A stretch of 64,000 nucleotides of DNA from Idiomarina abyssalis (GCF_900116625.1 NZ_FPBE01000001.1:372001-436000); one strand, 5' to 3'; shown: positions 17,004 to 27,276, numbered from the stretch's first letter. A program made the numbers and translations. Notes: generated from the sequence alone by a model not told the origin.

Positions 17004-17721
17004 CTCTGCGAGTAAAGCGTCTAACTTTCCAAAACTGGTTTCTGCCGGTGCCGATGCCGTTATCGTGTATTTGGGTGAGGGCATCAGCGTTTCGGTTAAC
17101 CAACAGGTTCTTGCAGCGGTTAAAGCGGTAGAAGAACAACTGTCGGACGTGGTGCTGGACTTAGTGCCGTCCTATAACTCTTTAATGGTGTATTACGATG
17201 TTCTGCGCACCGATGAGCCGGAAATACGCGAACGCCTGCGTAAAACCCTAAGCGATTTAACCAGCGATGACCAAGAACTGATCGGCAAGCATCATCGTAT
17301 TCCGGTTTATTATGACGAAAGTGTCGGGCCGGATTTAGCCCGTATTGCAGAGACAAACAATTGTTCAGTGGATGATGTGATCAAAGCCCATACTGAGCAA
17401 ACCTATCGTGTGTACGCTATGGGCTTTGCGCCGGGGTTTGCTTACCTGGGTGAGGTTAACGAGAAGATCAGAACGCCCCGTTTAGATAACCCCAGAAAGC
17501 GAATTACCGCAGGCAGTGTTGCTATTGCCGAAAGCCAGACCGCAGTTTATCCGTCATCGTCTCCCGGCGGTTGGAACATTATTGGCCGCACTTCAACGCA
17601 ATTGTACGACCCGTCCTCCGGGACCATCAGCCCGCTGAATGTGGGTGATGAAGTGGAGTTTTACTCAGTCAGCAAAGAGCAGTTTGTTGATGACGGCGGC
17701 GACACGGAGACTTTGTCATGA
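16996..17721 (+). CDS. pxpB: 5-oxoprolinase subunit B (KipI family)
   Basis: 241 residues with the KipI/allophanate-hydrolase subunit 1 pattern: LVPSYNSLMVYYD, the IPVYYD block, YRVYAMGFAPGFAYLGEV and SSPGGWNIIGRT. It is one of two carboxyltransferase-like subunits of the PxpABC oxoprolinase. In Bacillus, the related KipI inhibits the KinA kinase, but the context beside pxpA and pxpC makes the metabolic role the firm reading. Confidence 0.94.
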   Translation: MTNSASKASNFPKLVSAGADAVIVYLGEGISVSVNQQVLAAVKAVEEQLSDVVLDLVPSYNSLMVYYDVLRTDEPEIRERLRKTLSDLTSDDQELIGKHHRIPVYYDESVGPDLARIAETNNCSVDDVIKAHTEQTYRVYAMGFAPGFAYLGEVNEKIRTPRLDNPRKRITAGSVAIAESQTAVYPSSSPGGWNIIGRTSTQLYDPSSGTISPLNVGDEVEFYSVSKEQFVDDGGDTETLS

Positions 17722-18671
17722 TGCGTATTATAGAGCCGGGCATGCGCGCAGCCATTCAGGATTTTGGACGCTTTGGCTATTTGTCGAAAGGCCTGACCCG
17801 GGGCGGACCGATGGATGAGCATGCGTTTTTATGGGCAAACCGGCTACTGAATAATGATTTTAATGCCGCACAAATAGAAGTTACTTTGGGTGGCTTTGAA
17901 GCAGAGTTTGACTGTGACTGTCAGTGTGCGGTAACCGGTGCTGGTGTTGAATTGACACTGGACGGCGAAACGCTAAACAACTGGCAGAACTTTAAGGTAC
18001 GTGCTGGTCAGCGGCTAAAAATGGGGTACGCTACTGCCGGTGTTCGCGCGTATTTAGCGGTGCAGGGCGGGTTTCAGGTTGAACCTAAGTGGGGCAGCTG
18101 TGCAACCGTTACCCGTGATGCAGTGGGTGGCCTGCATGGAGACGGCTCTCCTTTAAAAGCGGGCGATGAGATTAGTTTTAATCAGCAAGAATTGCAGATG
18201 TCTCGCCGTGTTGGCTGGGCTTACCGGCCGAATTATGAAAAGACACCGGTTATTGGCTTAATACCGGGCTTTCAGTACGACGCTTTTCCCATGTCTGCAA
18301 GAGAAACTTTCTGCTACGAAGATTATGAAGTCACTAAAGACAGCGACCGTATGGGCATTCGCTTGTCTGGAAAAGCGTTGGAATATGACGGTGAGGGGCT
18401 GGTATCTGAAGGTGTGAATGTGGGGTCTGTACAGGTGCCAGCGAATGGCCAGCCCATTATTATGATGCACGACAGGCAGACCTTAGGGGGCTACCCCAAA
18501 CTGGGCACCATTAACCCGTTCGATTTAGGTCGGCTGGCGCAATGCCAACCGGGTCAGACCGTTCGTTTTACTCGCATTGAGGGTAAAGTTGCACAGCAGC
18601 AACTGCGCCGTTTTTATCAGTTTTTTAATGTTCGCTTAACTTGTCAGGCAGGCGATAACCTGCGATCATAA
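17718..18671 (+). CDS. pxpC: 5-oxoprolinase subunit C (KipA family)
   Basis: 317 residues of the biotin-dependent carboxyltransferase/KipA family: AIQDFGRFGYLSKGLTRGGPMDEHAF near the N-terminus, VQGGFQVEPKWGS, SDRMGIRLSG and TLGGYPKLGTI near the C-terminus. It is the third subunit of 5-oxoprolinase. It overlaps pxpB by 4 bp. glnS begins 48 bp downstream on the same strand. Confidence 0.94.
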   Translation: MMRIIEPGMRAAIQDFGRFGYLSKGLTRGGPMDEHAFLWANRLLNNDFNAAQIEVTLGGFEAEFDCDCQCAVTGAGVELTLDGETLNNWQNFKVRAGQRLKMGYATAGVRAYLAVQGGFQVEPKWGSCATVTRDAVGGLHGDGSPLKAGDEISFNQQELQMSRRVGWAYRPNYEKTPVIGLIPGFQYDAFPMSARETFCYEDYEVTKDSDRMGIRLSGKALEYDGEGLVSEGVNVGSVQVPANGQPIIMMHDRQTLGGYPKLGTINPFDLGRLAQCQPGQTVRFTRIEGKVAQQQLRRFYQFFNVRLTCQAGDNLRS

Positions 18672-18719
18672 CCGCTTCATTTTATCCGGTGTTGATTTTG
18701 TAGCGGAGACAAAAGGTTC

Positions 18720-20405
18720 ATGGCTGATACTGATTCACGTCCCAGTAATTTTATTCGTCAAATCATTGATAAAGATTTGGCCAGTGGTAAGCACTCTACC
18801 GTACATACCCGTTTTCCTCCGGAACCTAATGGTTACCTTCATATTGGCCATGCCAAGTCGATAGTGCTGAATTTCGGTATTGCCGAAGACTATAACGGCA
18901 CCTGTAACCTGCGTTTTGATGACACCAACCCACTGAAAGAAAAAGTGGACTATGTGAACTCCATTAAAAAAGACGTGGAGTGGCTGGGTTACGACTGGGA
19001 AGGCGAGCCGCGTTATTCCTCTAACTACTTTGATCAGCTGCACGCGTTTGCGGTTGAACTGATTGAAAAAGGCCTGGCCTACGTTGATTTCAGTTCGCAG
19101 GATAAAATGCGCGAAATGCGCGGTACCCTGAAAGAGCCAGGCGTAAACAGCCCATACCGTGATACTTCTGTGGAAGAGAATTTAAAGCACTTTGCTGACA
19201 TGACAGCAGGTAAGCACGAAGAAGGCACTGCGGCATTACGGGCAAAAATTGATATGAGCTCGCCGTTTATGTGTATGCGCGATCCGGTTATTTATCGTGT
19301 GCGTTTTGTGCATCATCACCAAACTGGTGATAAATGGTGTGTTTACCCAATGTATGACTTCACTCACTGTATTTCAGATGCACTGGAGGGCATTACACAC
19401 TCGCTGTGTACGCTTGAGTTCCAGGATAACCGTCGCTTGTACGACTGGGTACTGGATAGCATCAGCATAGACTGTCACCCACAGCAAATTGAATTCTCGC
19501 GTCTTAACCTGCAATACACGGTGATGAGTAAGCGCATTATCAATACGCTGGTAGAAGAAAATAAAGTGACCGGGTGGGACGATCCGCGTGTTGCCAGTAT
19601 TGCTGGCTTGCGCCGCAGAGGTTACACGCCGGACTCAATCCGTGAATTCTGTCGTCGCATTGGTGTGACCAAAATGGATAATCAGGTAGAGATGAGCATG
19701 CTGGAAGCCTGCATTCGTGACGACCTGAACGCCAATGCACCACGCGCTATGGCAGTTATGGATCCGGTGAAGATTGTTATTGAAAACTACCCTGAGGGTG
19801 AGCAAGAGTTGCTGGATGCGCCAAACCATCCGAATGACCCTGAAATGGGCTCGCGTCAGGTAACCTTTAGCCGCGAGATTTGGATTGAACGAGAAGACTT
19901 TCGTGAATCGGCGAATAAAAAGTTCAAGCGTCTGGTGCTGGATAAAGAAGTTCGTTTACGTAATGCCTATGTTATTCGCGCGGACCGCGTTGAAACAGAC
20001 GATAACGGCGAGATTCAGACTATTTACTGCCACTACGACGCTGAGACCTTAGGCAAGGACCCTGCGGACGGCCGTAAGGTAAAAGGGGTTATTCATTGGG
20101 TTTCGGCAGAAACAGCGAAAGAAGCAGAGTTCCGCGTGTATGACCGTTTATTCCAGGTACCTAACCCGGCTGCAGAGGAAGACTTATTCTCAACCCTGAA
20201 CCCGGAGTCTCTGGTTATTAAGAAAGGATTTGTGGAAGCTAACTTAGCGAATGCGAAATTGGGCGAGAACTTCCAGTTTGAACGCTTAGGTTACTACTGC
20301 CTGGATCAGGATGCTGATACAGAAGCTCGTTTGATATTCAACCAGACGGTTGGACTACGTGACAGCTGGGCTAAAATAGAACAGCAGCAAGCTACTGAAT
20401 CGTAA
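18720..20405 (+). CDS. glnS: Glutaminyl-tRNA synthetase
   Basis: 561 residues, the usual length. Class I signatures are [16 protein letters not shown] (HIGH) and VMSKR (the KMSKS equivalent), with the DDTNP loop typical of GlnRS. It charges tRNA-Gln directly, so this organism does not need the amidotransferase route for glutamine. The C-terminal anticodon-binding barrels are complete. Its 3' end overlaps the convergent gene by 14 bp. SD GCGGAGA precedes the ATG. Confidence 0.97.
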   Translation: MADTDSRPSNFIRQIIDKDLASGKHSTVHTRFPPEPNGYLHIGHAKSIVLNFGIAEDYNGTCNLRFDDTNPLKEKVDYVNSIKKDVEWLGYDWEGEPRYSSNYFDQLHAFAVELIEKGLAYVDFSSQDKMREMRGTLKEPGVNSPYRDTSVEENLKHFADMTAGKHEEGTAALRAKIDMSSPFMCMRDPVIYRVRFVHHHQTGDKWCVYPMYDFTHCISDALEGITHSLCTLEFQDNRRLYDWVLDSISIDCHPQQIEFSRLNLQYTVMSKRIINTLVEENKVTGWDDPRVASIAGLRRRGYTPDSIREFCRRIGVTKMDNQVEMSMLEACIRDDLNANAPRAMAVMDPVKIVIENYPEGEQELLDAPNHPNDPEMGSRQVTFSREIWIEREDFRESANKKFKRLVLDKEVRLRNAYVIRADRVETDDNGEIQTIYCHYDAETLGKDPADGRKVKGVIHWVSAETAKEAEFRVYDRLFQVPNPAAEEDLFSTLNPESLVIKKGFVEANLANAKLGENFQFERLGYYCLDQDADTEARLIFNQTVGLRDSWAKIEQQQATES

Positions 20406-21429
20406 ACTGGTCCAGTAGCTTAGCGCCGTATAAACGCGAGGGGGTGTAAAAGCCCCCTGACTGTTTTTGGCTTAAGGTATGAACTGCTAATTCAACAGCC
20501 CCTTCGGCAGTTAGCGAATAGCCATTTTTCACTTTTACCCGCATACTTTTCTTATTACCTTTGCCATCGGTAATTTCACCCCAAACGTAAGTCGGGTTGT
20601 TCTTCCGTTCTTTTTCTTCAGGGCCTGCAGGCTGAGATTCCAGCTTTTTCTTCAGCTTAGCCTGAACCCATTTCCAGTTAAATACCCAACGGAACCAGTT
20701 CATCCGGCGCATTTTCTTCACTAAGCGTGGGCTGGCCGGTATGTACACTTCAATATTGGGAATTTCTGTTGTGTAGTAGGCGGTAGAGACATCGCCCCAG
20801 GGAATGGTCATGGCACACTTCTCACCATTACCAAAATCTATCCAGCGAGAATGCCAGGCGTGCGGAACATCGGTAATTTGTCCGTTAATGCGGGCTGCGC
20901 CTCCACGGCCTAAACGCTCGATACTGGTTTTGGCTGTGCCCCGGCTCATACGTGAACCGGAGTCAAAGCCTAAAGCCAGATGCTCGGCTTCCGGCATTTG
21001 GGCATTTAGCCTTGCGGCAATGCAGTCTGTTGGAATAACGTCAAACCCAACACCGGGGCAAATAACAATACCGGCTTCGCGCGCAGCTTTATCCATGGAG
21101 TGAGCGTATTCAAATACGTCTATCTCGCCGGTAATGTCTAAATAGTGGGTTTTGGTATCAATACAGGCTTGAATAAGTGGGGCTGCCGTTTGGCTAAACG
21201 GGCCTGCGCAATTAATGACAAGATCAACATCTTCTAATTGCTTTTTTACTTCATCGATACTGTCGAGCGAAAAGGCTTTGTATTGAAAGGCCAGGTGACG
21301 AGCAACTGGCTCAAGGGCGTCTTCGTTACGGCCGGCTAAAATGGGTTGATAACCGCGCTTTTTTGCCTGATGAGCAATGAGTTTGCCCGAGTAACCGTAT
21401 GCCCCGTAAATGAGCCAGCGCAGAGCCAT
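20392..21429 (-). CDS. Saccharopine dehydrogenase-like / trans-acting enoyl reductase family protein
   Basis: 345 residues with an N-terminal NAD(P)-binding Rossmann fold ([15 protein letters not shown], GxxGxxG) followed by the family stretch [20 protein letters not shown] and [12 protein letters not shown]. Such proteins are labelled saccharopine dehydrogenase-like or trans-acting enoyl reductases; real saccharopine activity is doubtful. It begins one base from the fur stop (TAATG-type overlap on the minus strand), so it may be transcribed with fur. Confidence 0.85.
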   Translation of the reverse strand: MALRWLIYGAYGYSGKLIAHQAKKRGYQPILAGRNEDALEPVARHLAFQYKAFSLDSIDEVKKQLEDVDLVINCAGPFSQTAAPLIQACIDTKTHYLDITGEIDVFEYAHSMDKAAREAGIVICPGVGFDVIPTDCIAARLNAQMPEAEHLALGFDSGSRMSRGTAKTSIERLGRGGAARINGQITDVPHAWHSRWIDFGNGEKCAMTIPWGDVSTAYYTTEIPNIEVYIPASPRLVKKMRRMNWFRWVFNWKWVQAKLKKKLESQPAGPEEKERKNNPTYVWGEITDGKGNKKSMRVKVKNGYSLTAEGAVELAVHTLSQKQSGGFYTPSRLYGAKLLDQFTIQ

Positions 21430-21875
21430 TAGTCTGCCTCAGCAGCAGCTTTGTATTCGCAGCTTTCGCCACGCTGACATTCGCCGTATAAATAAAGGCT
21501 GTGGTTTGTTAGCTTAATTTTATTAGCTGCAGCAACTTTGTCCTGACGTTCTTCAATAACGTCGTCTTCAAACTCAAAGACGTGCCCGCAGGTTAAACAC
21601 ACCAAATGATCATGATGATGTTTTGCGCTTAATTCAAATACCGAACGACCACCTTCAAAGTGGTGGCGAGTAATAATACCAGCGTCATCAAACTGGTTTA
21701 GTACCCTATATACGGTAGCCAGGCCAATTTCATCTTTTTGTTCCAGCAGAATTTTATAGACGTCTTCAGCACTGATGTGTTGGTTTTCTGGTTGTTTTAA
21801 AATCTCCAGAATTTTCATCCGTGGGGAAGTGACTTTGAGTCCTGCTTTTTTTAGCTGTTCGTCGTTACTCGCCAT
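21429..21875 (-). CDS. fur: Ferric uptake regulator Fur
   Basis: 148 residues. The winged helix covers residues 10-80 (GLKVTSPRMKILEIL, ATVYRVLNQFDDAGII). Metal sites are visible: H86-H87-H88-D89-H90 and the structural zinc cysteines C93 and C96 (CLTCGH). It represses iron-uptake genes when loaded with Fe2+. It lies 45 bp downstream of fldA, the same arrangement as in enteric bacteria, where fldA and fur are linked. Confidence 0.97.
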   Translation of the reverse strand: MASNDEQLKKAGLKVTSPRMKILEILKQPENQHISAEDVYKILLEQKDEIGLATVYRVLNQFDDAGIITRHHFEGGRSVFELSAKHHHDHLVCLTCGHVFEFEDDVIEERQDKVAAANKIKLTNHSLYLYGECQRGESCEYKAAAEAD

Positions 21876-21920
21876 AATGATTCGTATCTCAGTTAAACAT
21901 GTACAACAGCATACCCTGTA

Positions 21921-22454
21921 TTAGCTGTCACTTGCCAGTTCTGCCAAACACATTTCTTCATAAACCTGCTGGCACCATTTACTAACACGCTCTTTAGTGA
22001 GTTCTGGTTGACGGTCTTCGTCAATACCCAGGCCGACAAAATGGTCGTCATCTACCATGCCTTTAGAGGCTTCGAAGTTATAACCTTCTGTCGGCCAGTG
22101 CCCGACAATGATGCCGCCACGTGCTTCAACAATATCGCGTACCATGCCCATAGCGTCCAGAAAGTATTCGGCGTAGTCTTCCTGATCACCACAGCCAAAA
22201 ATAGCAATGAGCTTGTCGGTGAAGTCTATTTCTTCAAGTTCGGGGAAAAAATCGTCCCAATCGCACTGAGCTTCGCCGTAGTACCACGTCGGAATACCGA
22301 ACAGTAGTAGGTCATAACTGGCAATATCTTCTTTACTGGATTTAGCAACGTCTTTAACGTCGACAAGTTTTTTACCCAGCTCTTTCTGAATCATCTGAGC
22401 GACGGCTTCGGTGTTACCGGTGTCGCTTCCAAAGAAAATTCCAACAGTTGCCAT
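21921..22454 (-). CDS. fldA: Flavodoxin
   Basis: 177 residues of long-chain flavodoxin. The FMN phosphate loop is FGSDTGNTEAVA near residue 10; aromatic FMN contacts are WYYGE and the GCGDQEDYAEYF loop. It is a soluble one-electron carrier that supports biotin, methionine and radical-enzyme chemistry and replaces ferredoxin when iron is low. Immediately upstream of fur on the same strand. Confidence 0.97.
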   Translation of the reverse strand: MATVGIFFGSDTGNTEAVAQMIQKELGKKLVDVKDVAKSSKEDIASYDLLLFGIPTWYYGEAQCDWDDFFPELEEIDFTDKLIAIFGCGDQEDYAEYFLDAMGMVRDIVEARGGIIVGHWPTEGYNFEASKGMVDDDHFVGLGIDEDRQPELTKERVSKWCQQVYEEMCLAELASDS

Positions 22455-22490
22455 AAATCAATTTTCACCTGGTTATACGAACAAACAATA

Positions 22491-22510
22491 CTGAATGGAT
22501 TGCCATTCAG
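22491..22510 (-). terminator. Hairpin between the DUF2788 gene and fldA
   Basis: An 8-bp perfect stem (CTGAATGG / CCATTCAG) with a 4-nt loop. On the minus strand it is followed by TATTGTTTGTT, so it could end the ybfF-DUF2788 transcript before fldA. The U-tract is interrupted, so efficiency is uncertain. Confidence 0.45.
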
Positions 22511-22531
22511 CGGCGTAAATTATCAATTGGG

Positions 22532-22747
22532 TTAAACTCCGGACTCCCAGAGCACCTGAATAATACCTTTAGCAATAAAACCAAAACAGCCAAGAAACAG
22601 TACTGCCCACACAATTATTTGGCCGAATTTGGGTACCGCTGAGCGTTTTAACACATCACGAATGGCTAAGCCTATGAGTAAGAATAGTATGGCCAGTGTG
22701 AAATTGGTGGCCAGAACTTCAATTTGTTCGTAATACTCAGCCAACAT
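22532..22747 (-). CDS. DUF2788 small membrane protein
   Basis: 71 residues with two transmembrane helices (about 13-31 and 44-64) separated by a basic loop (RDVLKRSAVPKFGQ). The sequence fits the DUF2788 family, often found beside ybfF and seqA in marine gammaproteobacteria. Function unknown. Same strand as ybfF, 83 bp downstream of it. Confidence 0.85.
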   Translation of the reverse strand: MLAEYYEQIEVLATNFTLAILFLLIGLAIRDVLKRSAVPKFGQIIVWAVLFLGCFGFIAKGIIQVLWESGV

Positions 22748-22830
22748 ACTGCTTAACCTCGCTGATGTGTAACGCCTGAACTGTTTTTTAACGGCGCCTA
22801 GATTACCATAAAGCGCCGCCGCTGGCGAGA

Positions 22831-23607
22831 TTACTGAGCCAGAAACTCAAGCACGAGCCGGTTGAATATTCGGGGCTTCTCGGCGTGCAGCCAGTGACCT
22901 GCGTCTTCTATTATTTTTACTGAAGCATTGCTAAAGCGCGAGTTAACCTCTTGTTGGTGCTTTTCTGTCAGGTAGTTTGAGTTACCGCCTTTGATAAAAA
23001 GTACAGGGCCTTCGTATTGACCTTTACTGACAGCCGCTGAAATTTGCTCGTAATTTTGTTTTAACCCTTCGAGATTAAGGCGCCATTGATAGCCGTCATC
23101 GGTCTTTTTAAGGTTTTTTAGTAAAAACTGACGCACGCCTTTTTCTGAAATTTTATCGGCTAACTGCTTGTCCGCGTCGCTGCGACTTTTTACCTGACTT
23201 AAATCCAGCCCTGACAGTGCATCCATGATGCTGTCGTGAGTTCCGTCATAAGCGGCGGGGGATATGTCTGCGAATATGGCCGCTTTGACCCTTTCCGGCG
23301 CCTCCATGCAGACTTCCATAGCGATTTTGCCACCCATGGAGTGCCCCAGTACAGCAAACTGCTCAATATCTAAGGCATCGGCCAGTTTAATAATGTCATC
23401 TGCCAGGGCCGGGTAAGTCATGGTGTCACTGTGAAACGAGTCACCGTGGTTACGAGCATCCGGTAATATACAAAAGTAATCTTCGGACAGTTCGCGGGCG
23501 ATACTTTTTAAATTGTCTTTGTCGCCAAACAGTCCATGAATAATGATGACAGCCGGATTGCTTTCGGTGCCAAGTGTTTCGTGATTCAACAATGAAGAGT
23601 CTGCCAT
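22831..23607 (-). CDS. ybfF: YbfF-type acyl esterase (alpha/beta hydrolase)
   Basis: 258 residues. HGLFGDKDN is the oxyanion region, GHSMGGK carries the nucleophile Ser, and DAGHWLHAEKP gives the catalytic His. It hydrolyses short acyl-CoA or ester substrates in the cytoplasm; the E. coli homologue lies beside seqA in the same divergent arrangement. SD AAAGG lies nine bases upstream of the ATG. Confidence 0.92.
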   Translation of the reverse strand: MADSSLLNHETLGTESNPAVIIIHGLFGDKDNLKSIARELSEDYFCILPDARNHGDSFHSDTMTYPALADDIIKLADALDIEQFAVLGHSMGGKIAMEVCMEAPERVKAAIFADISPAAYDGTHDSIMDALSGLDLSQVKSRSDADKQLADKISEKGVRQFLLKNLKKTDDGYQWRLNLEGLKQNYEQISAAVSKGQYEGPVLFIKGGNSNYLTEKHQQEVNSRFSNASVKIIEDAGHWLHAEKPRIFNRLVLEFLAQ

Positions 23608-23713
23608 CGAACGGCCTTTAGTGATAAACTTTGATGCATATTTTCAAGGCTTTGTCGGGGCGTTGCAAGTGACAAAGCACAACCTTTCAAATTTTAGAGG
23701 TAGAAAGTCAACA

Positions 23714-24196
23714 ATGAAGCGGATTGACATTGACGACGACTTATACGCGTATATTGCAAGCCACACCAGACAAATAGGCGAGAGTGCTTCAGATATTCTG
23801 CGCCGATTACTTGATGTGAGTAGTACAGAATTTGCTGTGGATGCTAAAGGCGAACAAACCGAATCGGTTTTTAATCGTTTAAATGAGCAGGATGTTCGTA
23901 TTCAGAAAAGCGTGGTCGCGCGTTTTTTGTATATTTTGAGCATGCTTTACCGTTGTCATTCCAGTGAGTTCTCGCAGGTGCTGGATATTCGCGGACGTGA
24001 CCGTCAGTATTTTGCCCGCTCAGAAGAAGCTTTGCTGACCTCGGGTAACAGCACCAATCCGAAGCAAATACCGGACTCTCCGTTTTGGGTTATTACCAAC
24101 ACCAATACCACAAAGAAAAAATCGATGCTGACTCAGGTTGCAGAAAAGCTGGGTTATGATTCAGCAGATGCAGAAAAAATTAGGGACTTTTTATAA
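23714..24196 (+). CDS. seqA: Replication-initiation negative modulator SeqA
   Basis: 160 residues from the ATG at 23714; the homologous N-terminus is MKRIDIDDDLYAYIASHTRQIGES, so upstream in-frame codons are not used. The first 35 residues form the filament-forming domain. The C-terminal domain (about 90-160) contains RGRDRQYFARSEEALL and NTNTTKKKSML, which bind hemimethylated GATC. It sequesters oriC after initiation. The pgm start overlaps its stop by one base. SeqA implies Dam methylation in this organism. Confidence 0.97.
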   Translation: MKRIDIDDDLYAYIASHTRQIGESASDILRRLLDVSSTEFAVDAKGEQTESVFNRLNEQDVRIQKSVVARFLYILSMLYRCHSSEFSQVLDIRGRDRQYFARSEEALLTSGNSTNPKQIPDSPFWVITNTNTTKKKSMLTQVAEKLGYDSADAEKIRDFL

Positions 24197-25833
24197 TGGC
24201 GAATCACGAGCGAGCAGGTCAGTTGGCACAAGCTGGCGATTTGACGAATATTGCGCAATTGATCAGTGCTTATTACGTTTACGAGCCGGATCCACGTAAA
24301 GCGGCAGAAAAAGTCAGCTTTGGTACATCGGGTCATCGTGGCAGTTCATTGAAGCGCTCGTTTAATGAAGCCCATATTCTGGCTATTGCTCAGGCCATTT
24401 GCGCTTATCGCGAAGAGCAGGGAATTACCGGGCCGATTATGGTGGCCAAAGATACTCACGCCTTGTCAGAGTCTGCCTACATTAGTGCTTTGGATGTATT
24501 CATTGGTAATGGCATTGAGGTTCAGGTTCAGACGGAGCACGATTACACACCAACGCCGGTATTAAGCCGTGCTGTTATTGAGTGGAACAGCAAGAATAAA
24601 GCGAAAGCAGACGGTGTCGTGATCACACCATCGCACAACCCACCGGAAGATGGTGGGCTTAAATATAACCCGCCGCACGGCGGACCAGCAGATTCTGATG
24701 TCACACGAATTATTGAAAAATACGCTAATGCGTTGTTGTCATCAGGTTTGGTCGGGGTGAATACCTGCGAGAGTGAAGACGTATTACAGCATCCGAAACT
24801 GACTTTTGTTGACTGGCGCACTCAGTACATTAGCCAGCTTGAAGACTGCATTGATATGTCAGCTATTCAGGATGCAAAACTGACGCTGGCGGTCGATGCC
24901 ATGGGTGGATCAGGCGCTAAATACTGGCAGCAAATTGCTGAGCATTACAACTTATCGATTGAGGTTCGTAATGCCGTTGTTGACCCAACATTCGCATTTA
25001 TGCCCCTGGACAAAGACGGCAAAATTCGCATGGATTGCTCCTCGCCGTTTGCCATGGCCAGTTTACTGGGGCTGAAAGAAAAATACGACTTAGCTTTTGG
25101 TAATGACCCGGACTACGACCGTCACGGTATAGTAACTCCTACACACGGCTTGCTGAACCCGAACCATTACCTGTCGGTTGCGATAGATTATTTGTGCAAA
25201 AACCGTGGTTGGGACAAAGGGCTTGCCATCGGCAAAACACTCGTATCCAGCGCTATGATTGACCGTGTGGTGAGCGCAAACGAACGTCCATTGATGGAAG
25301 TGCCGGTGGGTTTTAAATGGTTTGCGCAAGGGTTAGCTGAGCAAAGTATTGCGTTTGCCGGAGAAGAGAGTGCCGGTGCAACCTTGCTTGACCGTAAAGG
25401 CAATACCTGGACCACCGATAAAGACGGCATTGTCATGGCCTTATTAGCGGCTGAGATATTGGCAAAAACCGGTAAAAATCCGGGGCAGTACTACGATGAA
25501 TTATGTCAGCAGCATGGTACGTCTTACTATCGTCGTGTTGATACCGTTTCCAGTGCCGACAAAAACGCTCGCTTTAAAGGCATTCGCGCATACAAAATGA
25601 AACTGCCAGAATTGGCTGGTGACAGTGTGTCTGATATTTCTACGAAAGCGTCGGGTAACGGGGCACAGTTTGGTGGTATTAAAGTAACCACTGACAATGG
25701 TTGGTTTGCGGCAAGGCCTTCAGGTACTGAACCGGTTTATAAAATTTATGCTGAAAGTTTTGTCAGCGAACAACACTTAGATGACATTCTGACGCAGGCC
25801 ACCACCTGGGTGAATGACCTGCTGACAGATTAG
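24196..25833 (+). CDS. pgm: Phosphoglucomutase
   Basis: 545 residues, the usual length for Pgm. FGTSGHRGSS is the phosphate-facing start, TPSHNPPEDGGLKYNP is the active-site serine loop (phosphoserine in TPSHNP), the metal loop is GNDPDYDRHGIV and RPSGTEPVYKIY is the phosphate-binding tail. It interconverts glucose-1- and glucose-6-phosphate for glycogen and sugar-nucleotide synthesis. TAATG overlap with seqA suggests coupling, as in E. coli. Confidence 0.97.
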   Translation: MANHERAGQLAQAGDLTNIAQLISAYYVYEPDPRKAAEKVSFGTSGHRGSSLKRSFNEAHILAIAQAICAYREEQGITGPIMVAKDTHALSESAYISALDVFIGNGIEVQVQTEHDYTPTPVLSRAVIEWNSKNKAKADGVVITPSHNPPEDGGLKYNPPHGGPADSDVTRIIEKYANALLSSGLVGVNTCESEDVLQHPKLTFVDWRTQYISQLEDCIDMSAIQDAKLTLAVDAMGGSGAKYWQQIAEHYNLSIEVRNAVVDPTFAFMPLDKDGKIRMDCSSPFAMASLLGLKEKYDLAFGNDPDYDRHGIVTPTHGLLNPNHYLSVAIDYLCKNRGWDKGLAIGKTLVSSAMIDRVVSANERPLMEVPVGFKWFAQGLAEQSIAFAGEESAGATLLDRKGNTWTTDKDGIVMALLAAEILAKTGKNPGQYYDELCQQHGTSYYRRVDTVSSADKNARFKGIRAYKMKLPELAGDSVSDISTKASGNGAQFGGIKVTTDNGWFAARPSGTEPVYKIYAESFVSEQHLDDILTQATTWVNDLLTD

Positions 25834-25837
25834 TCTC

Positions 25838-27124
25838 TTAACGAAGGACGGCGTTAGATTCCATTTCTTCGTCGTCCTCTTCTTCTGTTTCCGGCGCTTC
25901 TTCAGCCATTGACGTTAATAGTTCATCAGAGGTTTGTGACGGAGCCAGTATGGCAAAGTTACTGTGTTGCTGGTCTTCAGCTTTAGCGCGTCGCGTAATG
26001 CGGTACAGCGAATAAAAACCAACACAGGCGGTTAACGCAGCCAGAAGCAGGAAGAAGTAATTAATAGCACCAAACTGCATTAATGCGGCTACAGCAGGTG
26101 CCCCGATAATAGAGCCAGCCCCGCCAATTTTTATGATAGCTCCCGTTGCTCCGACCATTTGATCGCGTTCGAGAAAGTCGTTGGTGTGCGCCATGCCCAG
26201 TGAGTATAACGGTAAAATGAAGGCACCTAATAAACCAACATTCAGGTAAATAAGAAGTGCGTTTGATGCGGCCAGCTGCGAGAGAGCGATGGCGGTCAGG
26301 GTGCCGCCAGTTGCACAAATAGCAATAACAAAACGGCGATCAATTCGATCGGATAATAAACCGAAAGGTGCTTGTGAGATCAGGCCGCCGAGAATAAAGG
26401 CTGACATGAAGAAGGTAATTTGCACAACGCTCAGGCCAATATAAGACGCATACATAGGCCCGATACCATAAAACATGGCGTAGCAGGCTTGCATAATGAA
26501 CGCGTTTACCACACCCAGCGGCACCGTTTTAAGCAGCAAGGAGACAGGAACCTTGCGGTTTTCATGGGTTGTCGGTTCCACTGTCACACTGACCAAAATA
26601 GGAATTAAAGCAAGGTTAATCAGAAGTGCGACAATAGCAAAAGCGACAAAGCCGGCAGGGTCTGCCACGCCTAGAATAAGTTGCCCCGCAATGAGGCCAG
26701 TGTAAATAATGACTAAATAGATAGACAGTAAAGTACCGCGGCTGCGGTTATCTGCCATGGTATTAAGCCAACTTTCGACAATGACAAAAATACCGGAAAT
26801 GGCAAAACCGGTAATAAAACGCATAACAAACCAGACTACGGGGTCGACCCAAATGGCCTGCATTAGAATACTGAAGGCGGCTAATGCGGCAAGCCCCCCG
26901 AATGAGCGAATATAGCCTACCCGACGAATGTCTTTAGGTGCGCGGGTAGAGCCAAACAGGTAACCGATAAAGTAGGCTGACATAATAAAACCGGTAACCA
27001 GGGTACCGAAGTCTTCAATGGTGGCACGCAAACTGAGTAGGGTACTGGTCATGCCAACACAGACCCCAATTAAACTGATGCTGCCAAGCAGTGAACTGAT
27101 ACCGCGAAGTTGTTGTTTTAGCAT
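25838..27124 (-). CDS. Major facilitator superfamily transporter, YcaD-like
   Basis: 428 residues with about twelve transmembrane helices in two halves. The loop YLFGSTRAPKDIRRVGYIRSFG is the MFS motif between helices 2 and 3, and GLLSDRIDRRFVI is the equivalent in the second half. An acidic C-terminal tail (PETEEEDDEEMESN) is unusual for the family and cytoplasmic. Substrate not deducible; YcaD-type MFS proteins are uncharacterised. Its gene ends 4 bp from the pgm stop. Confidence 0.85.
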   Translation of the reverse strand: MLKQQLRGISSLLGSISLIGVCVGMTSTLLSLRATIEDFGTLVTGFIMSAYFIGYLFGSTRAPKDIRRVGYIRSFGGLAALAAFSILMQAIWVDPVVWFVMRFITGFAISGIFVIVESWLNTMADNRSRGTLLSIYLVIIYTGLIAGQLILGVADPAGFVAFAIVALLINLALIPILVSVTVEPTTHENRKVPVSLLLKTVPLGVVNAFIMQACYAMFYGIGPMYASYIGLSVVQITFFMSAFILGGLISQAPFGLLSDRIDRRFVIAICATGGTLTAIALSQLAASNALLIYLNVGLLGAFILPLYSLGMAHTNDFLERDQMVGATGAIIKIGGAGSIIGAPAVAALMQFGAINYFFLLLAALTACVGFYSLYRITRRAKAEDQQHSNFAILAPSQTSDELLTSMAEEAPETEEEDDEEMESNAVLR

Positions 27125-27201
27125 GCCTTTGTCACCCTTCGTCCGTTTGTGGCAATACTACCTTTAGTCGCTTTATTTTCCTAGCGAAGATTCCCACAAG
27201 C

Positions 27202-27210
27202 TTATCCACA
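27202..27210 (+). promoter_or_regulatory. Perfect DnaA box upstream of the hda operon
   Basis: TTATCCACA, identical to the strong DnaA box consensus, lies 67 bp before the DUF2066 gene that leads into hda. Hda inactivates DnaA-ATP, so a DnaA site here could form a feedback loop. One such 9-mer is expected by chance about once in a window this size, so position is the only support. Confidence 0.45.
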
Positions 27211-27276
27211 AGTTGTTACTTGCTGTTCGCTATCTGGCTGTTTAATATGCTCTCAAAGTCTTATTTGGATAATGAC

